Positions 44,842 to 54,079 are shown, counted from the stretch's first letter. The stretch: 64,000 nt of DNA from Streptomyces capitiformicae (GCF_002214185.1 NZ_CP022161.1:6579486-6643485); one strand, 5' to 3'. The notes: generated from the letters alone by a model not told the origin. Made by a program: numbers and translations.

Positions 44842-46314
44842 ATGGCTGTGGATCAACTCCCGGGTCAAGTGCGGGAGTTCGCCGGTTATCTGAACAAGCT
44901 GATGACCAAGCTCGACCAGGGCGGTGGCTGGTGCGCCGTTTTCTGGCAACGCGACCCCGACGGCATGCGCGCCTGTCTCGACGGCTTGGAAGTGCCGCCC
45001 TGGGACGTCGTGGAAGCGCTCATGCACGACCTCGCCGTCGCGTACGGCCCGGCGGCCGCGTCCCAGGAGACCGAGCGGGCCCGTGCCCTGCACGGCGCCT
45101 CGCTCGCCGCGTACGACTCCCTCCCCGGCGGCCGTGACGCCCTCGGTGACCGACTCGACGGCATGATGCGCGAACAGCGCCTCGCCGCCGAACGCGCCGC
45201 CGAACTGACCCGCCTGCTTCAGGTCGCCGCCACCCAGGAGGAGGCCGAGCCGCTCCGCCTCGACCTGGCCTGGGCCCACGACGACCACGAACGCGCCACC
45301 GCCCGCTGCGCCGAGCTGCGCACCCGCATCGAGAACCTCGACCGTCGCGCCCCGCACACCCCTGTGCGGGGCGCGACGCGCTTTACGGGGGAGCCCGCCG
45401 GGGACGTCGTCCGGTTGCCGGAGCAGGAGGAGGACGCGTCGCAGGGCTCCGGGCACGACGTACATGCGTACGCCGCGGCCTTCCCCGACCTCGACGCCCC
45501 GGCCCCGGCCACCCCCGCCCCCGAGCCCCACCGCCCCGACCCGGAACCCCCCGTACCGGCGCCCGCTCCCACCAAGCAGCGCCCCAAACGCCGCCCCCGC
45601 GGCGGGGCCCGTTTCGCCGGCGTCGTGGACGCGGAGGAGGCCCCGCCCGTCGTGGTCCCCGAGACGCCGCCGGCCCCCGTCGCCCCCAAGAGCCGCGCCG
45701 CCCGGGGAGCTCGGTACGCCGCTGCCGCAGAGCGGGTCGAGCCGGCGCCGGCCCGGCAGGAGCAGGCCCGGCGGCAGCCGCTGGACGACGAGGCGCGGTG
45801 GGAGATCGCCGGGACCGTCGGGCAGCTCGTCCGGCTGCGCAAAGAGAGCCGCAGCGGGGAGGCGCACGCACTACTCGTGGAGCTCGCGTACTGGTCCGCC
45901 GACCGTTTCCCGCTGCTCGCCGCAGAGATGCACCGGGCGGGGCTGGGCGCCGACTGGGCGACTCTTCTGTGGGAGGCCGCCTCACTGCCGCTGGACCGGC
46001 TGATCGCCGTCGCGGACGCGCTGAGCGCGGTGGGGCGAACCACGGACGGGGAGCAGATGCTGCGGCAGGGCGTTCAGCGACCCGCCGAGGAGATCGGCGA
46101 CGCGGTGCTCGGTCTCGCCGCCGAGGGGCGCGAGCGGGAGGCGCGTGCGCTGCTCGACACGTATGTACACGTACGTACTCCGGAGGAGGCGGCGCGCGTC
46201 GCGGAGGTCCAGCCGCAACGGCTCGCGCCCCTCGTCCTGACGGCGGCGCGCGGTGTCTCGGAGGACCGCTACCGGGACGTGATGCACGCACTGCGCGTGG
46301 CGGGACTCGCCTGA
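44842..46314 (+). CDS. Large helical protein of unknown function
   Basis: A 490-residue cytoplasmic protein that starts at ATG 44842 behind GGGAG. The N-terminal domain of about 85 residues (QVREFAGYLNKLMTKLDQGG, GWCAVFWQRDPDGMRACLDG, WDVVEALMHDLAVAYG) is followed by a coiled-coil of about 90 residues (RLAAERAAELTRLLQVAATQ). A long Pro/Arg-rich disordered middle then leads to an alpha-helical repeat region (about 320-490, EIAGTVGQLVRLRKESRSGE, LLAAEMHRAGLGADWATLLW). Relatives are often misnamed as tegument proteins because of the Pro-rich segment. Function unknown; a scaffolding role is possible. Confidence 0.75.
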   Translation: MAVDQLPGQVREFAGYLNKLMTKLDQGGGWCAVFWQRDPDGMRACLDGLEVPPWDVVEALMHDLAVAYGPAAASQETERARALHGASLAAYDSLPGGRDALGDRLDGMMREQRLAAERAAELTRLLQVAATQEEAEPLRLDLAWAHDDHERATARCAELRTRIENLDRRAPHTPVRGATRFTGEPAGDVVRLPEQEEDASQGSGHDVHAYAAAFPDLDAPAPATPAPEPHRPDPEPPVPAPAPTKQRPKRRPRGGARFAGVVDAEEAPPVVVPETPPAPVAPKSRAARGARYAAAAERVEPAPARQEQARRQPLDDEARWEIAGTVGQLVRLRKESRSGEAHALLVELAYWSADRFPLLAAEMHRAGLGADWATLLWEAASLPLDRLIAVADALSAVGRTTDGEQMLRQGVQRPAEEIGDAVLGLAAEGREREARALLDTYVHVRTPEEAARVAEVQPQRLAPLVLTAARGVSEDRYRDVMHALRVAGLA

Positions 46315-46411
46315 GCGTGGCGGGTGATCACCCACTGGAGTGCGAAACATGATCGACTCGGCTGGTTAACGGCGATGGTCTTGCCCAGCCCGTCGACGGG
46401 GCTTACTTTCA

Positions 46412-46444
46412 GCCTCTACGGCCTGCGTCTACGGGCGTAGAGGC
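46412..46444. promoter_or_regulatory. Candidate operator upstream of the hydantoin cluster
   Basis: GCCTCTACG (46412-46420) and its exact complement CGTAGAGGC (46436-46444) form an inverted repeat, with a third CTACG half-site between them (46429-46433). It ends 41 bp before the first gene of the cluster; PucR is the nearest candidate regulator. Confidence 0.5.
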
Positions 46445-46485
46445 TGGTAAAGGCTCACCGACTCCCCGTCGAAGGAGCAGCTGGA

Positions 46486-47328
46486 ATGGCCAACGTCGTA
46501 CGCGCCGCCCTGGTCCAGGCGACCTGGACCGGTGACACGGAGTCCATGGTCGCCAAGCACATCGAGCACGCCCGTGAGGCGGCCAGGCAGGGCGCGAAGG
46601 TGATCGGGTTCCAGGAAGTCTTCAACTCGCCCTACTTCTGCCAGGTCCAGGAGCCCGAGCACTACCGCTGGGCGGAACCCGTGCCCGACGGGCCGACCGT
46701 CACCCGTATGCGAGAGCTCGCCCGTGAGATCGGCATGGTGATCGTCGTCCCCGTCTTCGAGGTCGAGCAGTCCGGCTTCTACTACAACACCGCCGCCGTG
46801 ATCGACGCCGACGGCAGCTACCTCGGCAAGTACCGCAAGCACCACATCCCCCAGGTCAAGGGCTTCTGGGAGAAGTACTACTTCAAACCCGGCAACCTCG
46901 GCTGGCCGGTCTTCGACACGGCGGTCGGCAAGGTCGGCGTCTACATCTGCTACGACCGCCACTTCCCGGAGGGCTGGCGCCAGCTCGGCCTGAACGGCGC
47001 CCAGCTCGTCTACAACCCGTCGGCCACCCATCGCGGCCTCTCCTCCCATCTCTGGAAGCTGGAACAGCCGGCCGCCGCCGTCGCCAACGAGTACTTCGTC
47101 GCCGCGATCAACCGGGTCGGCGTGGAGGAGTACGGGGACAACGACTTCTACGGCACCTCGTACTTCGTCGACCCGCGCGGCCAGTTCGTGGGCGACACGG
47201 CGAGCGACAAGGACGAGGAACTCCTCGTACGGGACCTCGACTTCGACCTCGTCGAGGAAGTACGCACGCTGTGGGCGTTCTACCGGGACCGCAGGCCGGA
47301 CGCGTACGAAGGACTCGTCCGGCCGTGA
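46486..47328 (+). CDS. Nitrilase-superfamily amidohydrolase, beta-ureidopropionase-like (copy 1)
   Basis: A 280-residue carbon-nitrogen hydrolase. The catalytic triad is Glu in VIGFQEVFNSPYFC, Lys in YLGKYRKHHIPQVKGFWEKY and Cys in VGVYICYDRHFPEGWRQLGL. Beta-ureidopropionases and N-carbamoyl-amino-acid amidohydrolases share these features; they release CO2 and ammonia from N-carbamoyl-beta-alanine. It opens the hydantoin/pyrimidine cluster 94 bp before the aminotransferase. A closely similar paralogue lies at 50671-51513; most motif stretches are nearly identical. ATG 46486 has AAGGAG upstream. Confidence 0.92.
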   Translation: MANVVRAALVQATWTGDTESMVAKHIEHAREAARQGAKVIGFQEVFNSPYFCQVQEPEHYRWAEPVPDGPTVTRMRELAREIGMVIVVPVFEVEQSGFYYNTAAVIDADGSYLGKYRKHHIPQVKGFWEKYYFKPGNLGWPVFDTAVGKVGVYICYDRHFPEGWRQLGLNGAQLVYNPSATHRGLSSHLWKLEQPAAAVANEYFVAAINRVGVEEYGDNDFYGTSYFVDPRGQFVGDTASDKDEELLVRDLDFDLVEEVRTLWAFYRDRRPDAYEGLVRP

Positions 47329-47421
47329 CGTGGGCACGATCCGTGCAGCCGTGGCACGGGCCCGGCCGTACCGTCGTGACATACGCAGTACCCGTACAGC
47401 AGTGAAAGGAGTGGTGCAGCC

Positions 47422-48708
47422 GTGACCGACGAACTGCTCGGCCGTCACAAGGCCGTGCTGCCCGACTGGCTCGCGCTCTACTACGCCGACCCGATGGAGA
47501 TCACTCACGGCGAGGGCCGCCACGTCTGGGACGCCGAGGGCAACAAGTACCTCGACTTCTTCGGCGGCATCCTCACCACGATGACGGCGCACGCGCTGCC
47601 CGAGGTCACCAAGGCGGTGAGCGAGCAGGCCGGGCGGATCATCCACTCCTCCACGCTCTACCTCAACCGGCCGATGGTGGAACTCGCGGAGCGCATCGCG
47701 CAGTTGTCCGGCATCCCGGACGCCCGCGTCTTCTTCACCACCTCCGGCACCGAGGCCAACGACACCGCGCTGCTGCTGGCGACGGCGTACCGGCGGAGCA
47801 ACCAGATCCTGGCGATGCGCAACAGCTATCACGGCCGTTCGTTCAGCGCGGTCGGCATCACCGGCAACAAGGGCTGGTCGCCGACCTCGCTGTCCCCGCT
47901 CCAGACGCTGTACGTGCACGGCGGCGTCCGGACCCGTGGACCGTACGCCGATCTCAGCGACGCCGACTTCATCACCGCCTGCGTCGCCGACCTGGAGGAC
48001 CTGCTCGGCCATGTCCGCCCGCCGGCCGCGCTGATCGCCGAGCCCATCCAGGGCGTCGGCGGCTTCACCTCACCGCCGGACGGCCTGTACGCGGCCTTCC
48101 GCGAGGTGCTCCAGCGGCACGGGGTGCTGTGGATCGCCGACGAGGTGCAGACCGGCTGGGGCCGCACCGGCGACAACTTCTGGGGCTGGCAGGCACACGG
48201 GCAGAACGGGCCGCCGGACATCATCACCTTCGCCAAGGGCATCGGCAACGGCATGTCCATCGGCGGTGTCGTCGCCCGCGCCGAGGTCATGAACTGCCTG
48301 GACAGCAACTCGATCTCCACCTTCGGCGGCACCCAGATCACCATGGCAGCCGGCCTCGCCAACCTGGCCTATCTGGTCGAGCACGACCTCCAGGGCAACG
48401 CCCGCCGCGTCGGCGGACTGCTCATCGAGCGGCTGCGTGCGATCACGGCCCGGGTCCCCGAGGTCAAGGAAGTACGCGGCCGGGGCCTCATGATCGGCAT
48501 CGAGCTGGTCAAGCCCGGTACGGAGGAGGCCAACCCGGAGGCGGCGTCCGCCGTCCTGGAGGCCGCCCGCCGGGAGGGCCTGCTGATCGGCAAGGGCGGC
48601 GGCCACAACACCAGCGCACTGCGCATCGCGCCCCCGCTCTCGCTGACCGTCGCCGAGGCCGAGGAGGGCGCCGACGCCCTCGAACGCGCTCTGAGGAGCA
48701 TTCAGTAA
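47422..48708 (+). CDS. Class III PLP aminotransferase (beta-alanine/omega type)
   Basis: A 428-residue fold-type I enzyme. The start is GTG 47422 behind AAAGGAG. YLDFFGGILTTMTAHALPEV and TSGTEANDTALLLATAYRRS bind the cofactor phosphate; IADEVQTGWGRTGDNFWGWQ holds the Asp that contacts the pyridine; DIITFAKGIGNGMSIGGVVA holds the Schiff-base Lys. Relatives transaminate beta-alanine, beta-aminoisobutyrate or alanine-glyoxylate. In this cluster it would remove the amino group of the beta-amino acid released by the ureidopropionases. Confidence 0.93.
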   Translation: MTDELLGRHKAVLPDWLALYYADPMEITHGEGRHVWDAEGNKYLDFFGGILTTMTAHALPEVTKAVSEQAGRIIHSSTLYLNRPMVELAERIAQLSGIPDARVFFTTSGTEANDTALLLATAYRRSNQILAMRNSYHGRSFSAVGITGNKGWSPTSLSPLQTLYVHGGVRTRGPYADLSDADFITACVADLEDLLGHVRPPAALIAEPIQGVGGFTSPPDGLYAAFREVLQRHGVLWIADEVQTGWGRTGDNFWGWQAHGQNGPPDIITFAKGIGNGMSIGGVVARAEVMNCLDSNSISTFGGTQITMAAGLANLAYLVEHDLQGNARRVGGLLIERLRAITARVPEVKEVRGRGLMIGIELVKPGTEEANPEAASAVLEAARREGLLIGKGGGHNTSALRIAPPLSLTVAEAEEGADALERALRSIQ

Positions 48709-48733
48709 CGCCCGATGTGAGGAACACAGAGCC

Positions 48734-50296
48734 ATGACCACCGCCTTGGAACCCGCCCTGTCGGTACGCCAGGTCCTCACCCTGGACCGGGTCCTCGCCG
48801 GAGAGCCCGAGGTGGTGGCCGGGGCCGGCCAGCTCGACCGGCCCGTGCGCTGGGTGCATGTGGCCGAGGCCGCCGACGTGGGGGTGATGCTCAGCGGCGG
48901 CGAGATGGTCCTCACCACCGGCGTCCTCCTCGCCGGCGACGAGGAGGCCCAGGCCGAGTACATCCGCTCCCTGCACCGCGCGGAGGCCTCGGCGGTCGTC
49001 CTCGGCCTCGGCCGGGCCTTCCCCACGCCGCCCGACGTGATGCGCCGGGCGGCCGAGCGGTGCGGGCTGCCCATGGTGGTGCTGCACCGGCCGTTCCCCT
49101 TCGCCGAGCTGACGGAGGAGGTGCAGTCCCGGCTCGTACGGCGCAAGTTCGCGGCGGTCAGCCTCTCCGAGGCCGTACGGACGGCGCTGACCGGGCTCAT
49201 CACCGCCGGCGCCCCGCTGCAACGACTCCTCGACGAGATCGCCAAGCACGCGGGCTGTCCGCTCGTCGTCGCCAACCTCGCCCATCGCGTCCTCGCCACG
49301 GCGGGGGAGCGGTCCGCGGTCGACGACGTGCTGCGCGACTGGGAGCGCGTCTCCCGGCAGGCGGGGGGCAACGAGGGCGACGGCTGGATCCGCGCCGAAC
49401 TCGGCGGGCGCGGGGAGCGCTGGGGCCGGATCGTGCTGTGCGGCTACCGCGGCGACACGGCCACCGGGCGGCTGCTCGCGGACCGGGCCGCCGAGGCGCT
49501 CGTCCTGCACCGCATGCTCGGCGGCGCGACCCACAGCTGGGAGGAGCAGTCCGCGCAGAGCCTGCTGACGGACCTGGTCTCCGGAGTCGTGCCCGCACGG
49601 CAGCTGCTGCCGAGGGCACGGGCCGCCGGGCTCCCGGTCAACCGCCGTACGTTCGTCCCCCTCGTCGTCCGCGACGGCGACCCGGCCCAACTCGACCGTG
49701 TCCTGCGCATGTTGGGCCTCTCCGGACTCGTCGCCGAACTGGCGGAGGGCGCCACCGCCGTACTGCTGAGCCTTGCCCGGGACCAGGACGCCGCCGCCCT
49801 CACCGCGCACTTCGCGACCCGGCTGCGGTCGGAGTCGGGGGTACGCAGGACCGTCGTGGCCGCCGCGGAGCCGCGCACCGTGTGGGAGGACGTGCCCGCC
49901 GGGCTGCGCGAGGCGCAGCATGTGGCGGACGCCGTCGCCCAGTCGGCGACCGGACTCGACCTGCCCGTCGTCGTACGGCTGCGGGACGTCCATCTACGGG
50001 GCCTGATCCGTCTCTTGCGCGACGACCCGCACGTCCAGGCCTTCGCCGAGCGGGAGCTGGACGGGCTGCTGTGCGGAGACCGGCACGCCGAGCAGGACCT
50101 GCTGCCGGTGCTGCGGACCTATCTCGCCACCGGCCGCAACAAGTCACACACCGCCCAGCTCCACCACGTCAGCCGGCCCGCGCTGTACCGCCGCCTGGAA
50201 GCGATAGAGGCCCGGCTCGGCGTGGACCTGGACGACTTCGAGCAGGCCGCGTCCGTCCACATCGCCCTTCTCGCACACGACGCGCAACAGAGCTGA
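48734..50296 (+). CDS. PucR-family transcriptional regulator
   Basis: A 520-residue regulator with an N-terminal PucR domain (about 10-130, LSVRQVLTLDRVLAGEPEVV, RWVHVAEAADVGVMLSGGEM, LTTGVLLAG), a central GGDEF-like CdaR domain (about 300-420) and a C-terminal HTH_30 (LLPVLRTYLATGRNKSHTAQ, HHVSRPALYRRLEAIEARLG). PucR activates purine or nitrogen catabolism in Bacillus, and streptomycete relatives regulate hydantoin or polyamine routes. Here it sits inside the cluster and probably controls it. It begins 25 bp after the aminotransferase. Confidence 0.93.
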   Translation: MTTALEPALSVRQVLTLDRVLAGEPEVVAGAGQLDRPVRWVHVAEAADVGVMLSGGEMVLTTGVLLAGDEEAQAEYIRSLHRAEASAVVLGLGRAFPTPPDVMRRAAERCGLPMVVLHRPFPFAELTEEVQSRLVRRKFAAVSLSEAVRTALTGLITAGAPLQRLLDEIAKHAGCPLVVANLAHRVLATAGERSAVDDVLRDWERVSRQAGGNEGDGWIRAELGGRGERWGRIVLCGYRGDTATGRLLADRAAEALVLHRMLGGATHSWEEQSAQSLLTDLVSGVVPARQLLPRARAAGLPVNRRTFVPLVVRDGDPAQLDRVLRMLGLSGLVAELAEGATAVLLSLARDQDAAALTAHFATRLRSESGVRRTVVAAAEPRTVWEDVPAGLREAQHVADAVAQSATGLDLPVVVRLRDVHLRGLIRLLRDDPHVQAFAERELDGLLCGDRHAEQDLLPVLRTYLATGRNKSHTAQLHHVSRPALYRRLEAIEARLGVDLDDFEQAASVHIALLAHDAQQS

Positions 50297-50423
50297 AACA
50301 CCCTGGGACCTGGGAAAACGCCGGTGAAACATGCGCTCTCGAAGAGATGACACCGTGGAACGCGAAACCCCCGCAGACGTGACACCGTGCAACTCAAACC
50401 CGATCTCCGGCCTTCCTACGCTC

Positions 50424-50646
50424 CTGGGGCGGGCGTCGGAAGTCCCGTCTGCCCGGCGACGCCCGGCACGCACTCTCGCCGCACCGGGCGAAAGCCCAAG
50501 TACATCCGGTCCGTCTACGGGGCCTTCCGCCCGGCACGCCGAGAGCACGCTCCCCCACTCTCGGCTGCGCTCGAGCGGGGGGACCCCCACGACGCCGCCG
50601 GGCCCGCCCTTCGGGCGGACGACGGGACTTCCGACGCCCGCCCCAG
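50424..50646. mobile_element. MITE-like element, 26-bp perfect terminal inverted repeats
   Basis: The left terminus CTGGGGCGGGCGTCGGAAGT and six further bases (50424-50449) is the exact reverse complement of 50621-50646. The 223-bp element encodes no transposase. Its inner part, 50519-50630, is a near copy of 10568-10679. It lies between pucR and the second ureidopropionase, whose ribosome-binding site begins about 14 bp after it. No clear target duplication was seen. Confidence 0.85.
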
Positions 50647-50670
50647 CACACCGAGTGACCGGAGGTCCCG

Positions 50671-51513
50671 ATGAGCAGAGTCATCCGCGCAGCGATCTTC
50701 CAGACCGCCTGGACCGGCGACAAGGAATCGATGATCCAGGTCCACGAGCAGGCGGCCCGCGACGCGGCCGCGCAGGGTGCGCAGGTCATGTGCTTCCAGG
50801 AGCTGTTCTACGGGCCCTACTTCTGCCAGGTCCAGGACAAGGCGTTCTACGAGTACGCCGAACAGATCCCCGACGGCCCCATCGTCAAGCGCTTCCAGGT
50901 GCTCGCCAAGGAGCTGAACCTCGTCCTCGTCCTGCCGATGTACGAGGAGGAGCAGCCGGGTGTCCTCTACAACACGGCCGCCGTGATCGACGCGGACGGC
51001 AAGTACCTCGGCAAGTACCGCAAGCACCACATCCCCCAAGTGCCCGGCTTCTGGGAGAAGTTCTACTTCCGCCCGGGCAACGCCGGCTGGCCCGTCTTCG
51101 ACACGGCGGTCGGCAGGATCGGCGTGTACATCTGCTACGACCGGCACTTCCCGGAGGGCTGGCGCGCGCTGGGGCTCGGCGGTGCCGAGATCGTCTTCAA
51201 CCCGTCGGCCACCTCACGCGGCCTCTCCCGCTACCTCTGGCAGCTGGAGCAGCCGGCATCCGCCGTCGCCAACGAGTACTTCATCGGCGCGATCAACCGG
51301 GTCGGCGTCGAGGACCTCGGCGACAACGACTTCTACGGCACCTCGTACTTCGTCGACCCGGAGGCCCAGTTCGTCGGCGAGGTGGCCAGCGACAAGGAGA
51401 CGGAACTGGTCGTCCGGGACCTCGACATGGCCAAGCTCCGAGAGGTCCGCGACCGCTGGCAGTTCTTCCGCGACCGCCGCCCGGACGCATACGCACCGCT
51501 TACGGCGCCGTAG
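50671..51513 (+). CDS. Nitrilase-superfamily amidohydrolase, beta-ureidopropionase-like (copy 2)
   Basis: A 280-residue paralogue of the product at 46486, with the same length and the same triad: Glu in MCFQELFYGPYFC, Lys in YLGKYRKHHIPQVPGFWEKF and Cys in IGVYICYDRHFPEGWRALGL. Differences are spread along the protein, so this is an older duplication, not a recent copy. ATG 50671 follows GGAGG. Both may act on N-carbamoyl compounds of different side chain. A 223-bp MITE separates it from pucR, and a strong hairpin follows its stop. Confidence 0.92.
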   Translation: MSRVIRAAIFQTAWTGDKESMIQVHEQAARDAAAQGAQVMCFQELFYGPYFCQVQDKAFYEYAEQIPDGPIVKRFQVLAKELNLVLVLPMYEEEQPGVLYNTAAVIDADGKYLGKYRKHHIPQVPGFWEKFYFRPGNAGWPVFDTAVGRIGVYICYDRHFPEGWRALGLGGAEIVFNPSATSRGLSRYLWQLEQPASAVANEYFIGAINRVGVEDLGDNDFYGTSYFVDPEAQFVGEVASDKETELVVRDLDMAKLREVRDRWQFFRDRRPDAYAPLTAP

Positions 51514-51521
51514 CAACGCCT

Positions 51522-51600
51522 CCCCGCGCCCCCGATCTTTCAGGGGCGCGGGGCTGCAACACCATACGGCTCCGCCGCGTGGGCGCGACCAGCCACGACG
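51522..51600. repeat. Intergenic hairpin repeat with conserved tail, copy 3
   Basis: A perfect 11-bp stem CCCCGCGCCCC (51522-51532) / GGGGCGCGGGG (51543-51553) is followed by CGGCTCCGCCGCGTGGGCGC and GACCAGCC, as at 25218. It could end or weaken transcription between the ureidopropionase and the dihydropyrimidinase. Confidence 0.75.
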
Positions 51601-51636
51601 ATCCCGCACTCGACCACAACCGAACGGAGCGTGAAC

Positions 51637-53040
51637 ATGAGCGGCCGTACCATCATCCGTGGCGGTCTCGTCATCACAGCCTCGGACGAACTGCACGCCG
51701 ACGTCCTGATCGAAGACGGCCGAGTCGCCGCGCTGGCGGCGACCGGCACCCCCGCTGCCGATGCCTGGAGGGCAGATCGCACGATCGACGCCACCGGCAA
51801 GTACGTGATCCCGGGCGGCGTGGACGCGCACACCCACATGGAGCTGCCCTTCGGCGGCACCTTCGCCTCGGACACCTTCGAGACCGGCACCCGGGCCGCT
51901 GCCTGGGGCGGTACGACGACGATCGTCGACTTCGCGGTACAGACCGTGGGCCACACCCTGCGCGAGGGCCTGGACGCCTGGCACGCCAAGGCGGAGGGCA
52001 ACTGCGCGATCGACTACGCCTTCCACATGATCGTCTCCGACGTCAATCAGGACACCCTGAAGGAGATGGACCTGCTGGTGGAGGAGGGCGTCACCTCCTT
52101 CAAGCAGTTCATGGCCTACCCGGGCGTCTTCTACAGCGACGACGGCCAGATCCTGCGCGCCATGCAGCGCTCCGCCGAGAACGGCGGCCTGATCATGATG
52201 CACGCGGAGAACGGCATCGCGATCGACGTCCTGGTCGAGCAGGCGCTGGCGCGCGGCGAGACCGACCCCCGGTATCACGGCGAGGTCCGCAAGGCCCTCC
52301 TCGAAGCCGAGGCCACCCACCGCGCCATCAAGCTCGCCCAGGTGGCCGGCGCTCCCCTGTACGTCGTGCACGTCTCGGCGATGGAGGCAGTCGCCGAGCT
52401 GGCCAAGGCACGCGACGAGGGGCTCAACGTCTTCGGCGAGACCTGCCCGCAGTATCTGTTCCTCTCCACGGACAACCTCGCCGAGCCGGACTTCGAAGGC
52501 TCCAAGTACGTGTGCAGCACACCGCTGCGGCCCAAGGAGCACCAGGCCAAACTGTGGCGGGGACTGCGCACGAACGACCTCCAGGTCGTCTCCACCGACC
52601 ACTGCCCCTTCTGCTTCGTCGGCCAGAAGGAGCTGGGCCGAGGGGACTTCTCGAAGATCCCCAACGGTCTCCCGGGCGTCGAGAACCGTATGGACCTGCT
52701 CCACCAGGCGGTCGTCGACGGGCGCATCTCGCGCCGTCGCTGGATCGAGATCGCCTGCGCGACCCCGGCCCGGATGTTCGGCATGTACCCGAAGAAGGGC
52801 ACGATCGCGCCCGGCGCGGACGCCGACATCGTCATCTACGACCCGCACGCCGAGCAGGTCATGTCCGCCGAGACGCACCACATGAACGTCGACTACTCGG
52901 CGTACGAGGGCAAACGCACCACCGGCCGGGTCGAGACGGTCCTCTCGCGCGGCGAACTCGTCATCACCGAGCGGGAGTACACCGGCCACGCCGGGCACGG
53001 CGTCTACACGCCCCGCTCCACCTGCCAGTACCTCAACTAG
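51637..53040 (+). CDS. hydA: Dihydropyrimidinase / D-hydantoinase
   Basis: A 467-residue cyclic amidohydrolase that opens dihydrouracil, dihydrothymine or hydantoins to N-carbamoyl acids. The binuclear zinc site is complete: HxH in GGVDAHTHMELPFGGTFASD, carboxylated Lys in TSFKQFMAYPG, His in LIMMHAENG and LYVVHVSAMEAV, Asp in VVSTDHCPFCF. The substrate-loop SKYVCSTPLRPKEH is also typical. ATG 51637 has GGAG seven bases upstream; the GTG at 51631 is too close to it. It is followed 20 bp later by the LLM oxidoreductase. Confidence 0.95.
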   Translation: MSGRTIIRGGLVITASDELHADVLIEDGRVAALAATGTPAADAWRADRTIDATGKYVIPGGVDAHTHMELPFGGTFASDTFETGTRAAAWGGTTTIVDFAVQTVGHTLREGLDAWHAKAEGNCAIDYAFHMIVSDVNQDTLKEMDLLVEEGVTSFKQFMAYPGVFYSDDGQILRAMQRSAENGGLIMMHAENGIAIDVLVEQALARGETDPRYHGEVRKALLEAEATHRAIKLAQVAGAPLYVVHVSAMEAVAELAKARDEGLNVFGETCPQYLFLSTDNLAEPDFEGSKYVCSTPLRPKEHQAKLWRGLRTNDLQVVSTDHCPFCFVGQKELGRGDFSKIPNGLPGVENRMDLLHQAVVDGRISRRRWIEIACATPARMFGMYPKKGTIAPGADADIVIYDPHAEQVMSAETHHMNVDYSAYEGKRTTGRVETVLSRGELVITEREYTGHAGHGVYTPRSTCQYLN

Positions 53041-53059
53041 GAAGGGTGCCCTGGACGCC

Positions 53060-54079
53060 ATGGACTTCGGACTCGTCCTGCAGACCGACCCGCCGGCCTC
53101 GCGTGTCGTCGAGCTGATGAAGCGCGCCGAGAACAACGGCTTCACCTACGGCTGGACCTTCGACTCCGCCGTGCTGTGGCAGGAGCCGTTCGTCATCTAC
53201 AGCCAGATCCTGTCGAACACCACGAAGCTGAAGGTCGGCCCGATGGTCACCAACCCGGGCACCCGCACCTGGGAGGTCACCGCCTCGACCTTCGCCACGC
53301 TCAACGACATGTTCGGCAACCGCACGGTCTGCGGTATCGGCCGCGGCGACTCCGCGATGCGCGTCGCGGGCCGCACGCCGAACACGCTGGCCCGCATCAG
53401 CCAGGCCATGAAGGTCATCCGCGCGCTGGGCTCGGGCCACGAGGCCGACCTCGGCGGCACGGTCGTCAAGTTCCCGTGGATCAAGGAGGACGCCGAACTC
53501 CCGGTCTGGATGGCCGCGTACGGCCCGAAGGCCCTGAAGATGACGGGGGAGGAGGCCGACGGTTTCATCCTCCAGCTCTCCGACCTGTACCTCACCGAGT
53601 ACATGGTCAAGGCGGTCAAGGACGCGGCCGTCGCCGCCGGGCGCGACCCGTCCGAGGTGAAGATCTGCGTCGCGGCGCCCGCGTACATCACCGAGGACGA
53701 CTCGCCCGAGTCGCTGGCCCACGCGCGCGAGCAGTGCCGCTGGTTCGGCGGGATGGTCGGCAACCATGTCGCCGACCTGGTGTCGAAGTACGGGGAGCAC
53801 TCCGCCGCCGTACCGGAGGAGCTGACGGACTACATCAAGGCCCGCGAGGGGTACGACTACTCCCACCACGGACGCGCCGACAACCCCGACACCGCGTTCG
53901 TGCCCGACGAGATCGTCGACCGGTTCTGCGTCATCGGCACCCCGCAGATGCACATCGAGAAACTGAACGCGTTGCGCGAGCTGGGTGTCGACCAGTTCGC
54001 CGTGTACGACATGCACGATGCCCAGGAGGCCGTGATCGACGCGTACGGCACGACGGTCATCCCGGCTGTCAACGGCTGA
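53060..54079 (+). CDS. LLM-class F420-dependent oxidoreductase
   Basis: A 339-residue luciferase-like monooxygenase-fold protein, of the group often called TIGR03842. Family parts are MDFGLVLQTDPPASRVVELM, NNGFTYGWTFDSAVLWQEPF, LKVGPMVTNPGTRTWEVTAS and VCGIGRGDSAMRVAGRTPNT, plus VDRFCVIGTPQMHIEKLNAL near the end. Members use reduced F420 or flavin. It is placed between the hydantoinase and the permease in the same direction, so it may supply the redox step of the pathway, such as ring reduction; that is inference. The start is ATG 53060. Confidence 0.9.
   Translation: MDFGLVLQTDPPASRVVELMKRAENNGFTYGWTFDSAVLWQEPFVIYSQILSNTTKLKVGPMVTNPGTRTWEVTASTFATLNDMFGNRTVCGIGRGDSAMRVAGRTPNTLARISQAMKVIRALGSGHEADLGGTVVKFPWIKEDAELPVWMAAYGPKALKMTGEEADGFILQLSDLYLTEYMVKAVKDAAVAAGRDPSEVKICVAAPAYITEDDSPESLAHAREQCRWFGGMVGNHVADLVSKYGEHSAAVPEELTDYIKAREGYDYSHHGRADNPDTAFVPDEIVDRFCVIGTPQMHIEKLNALRELGVDQFAVYDMHDAQEAVIDAYGTTVIPAVNG

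Noticed and set aside
50331..53117. A 928-codon plus-strand frame across the MITE, ureidopropionase and hydantoinase
   Set aside because: It runs out of frame through two well-supported genes and is made of low-complexity Arg/Gly/Pro sequence.
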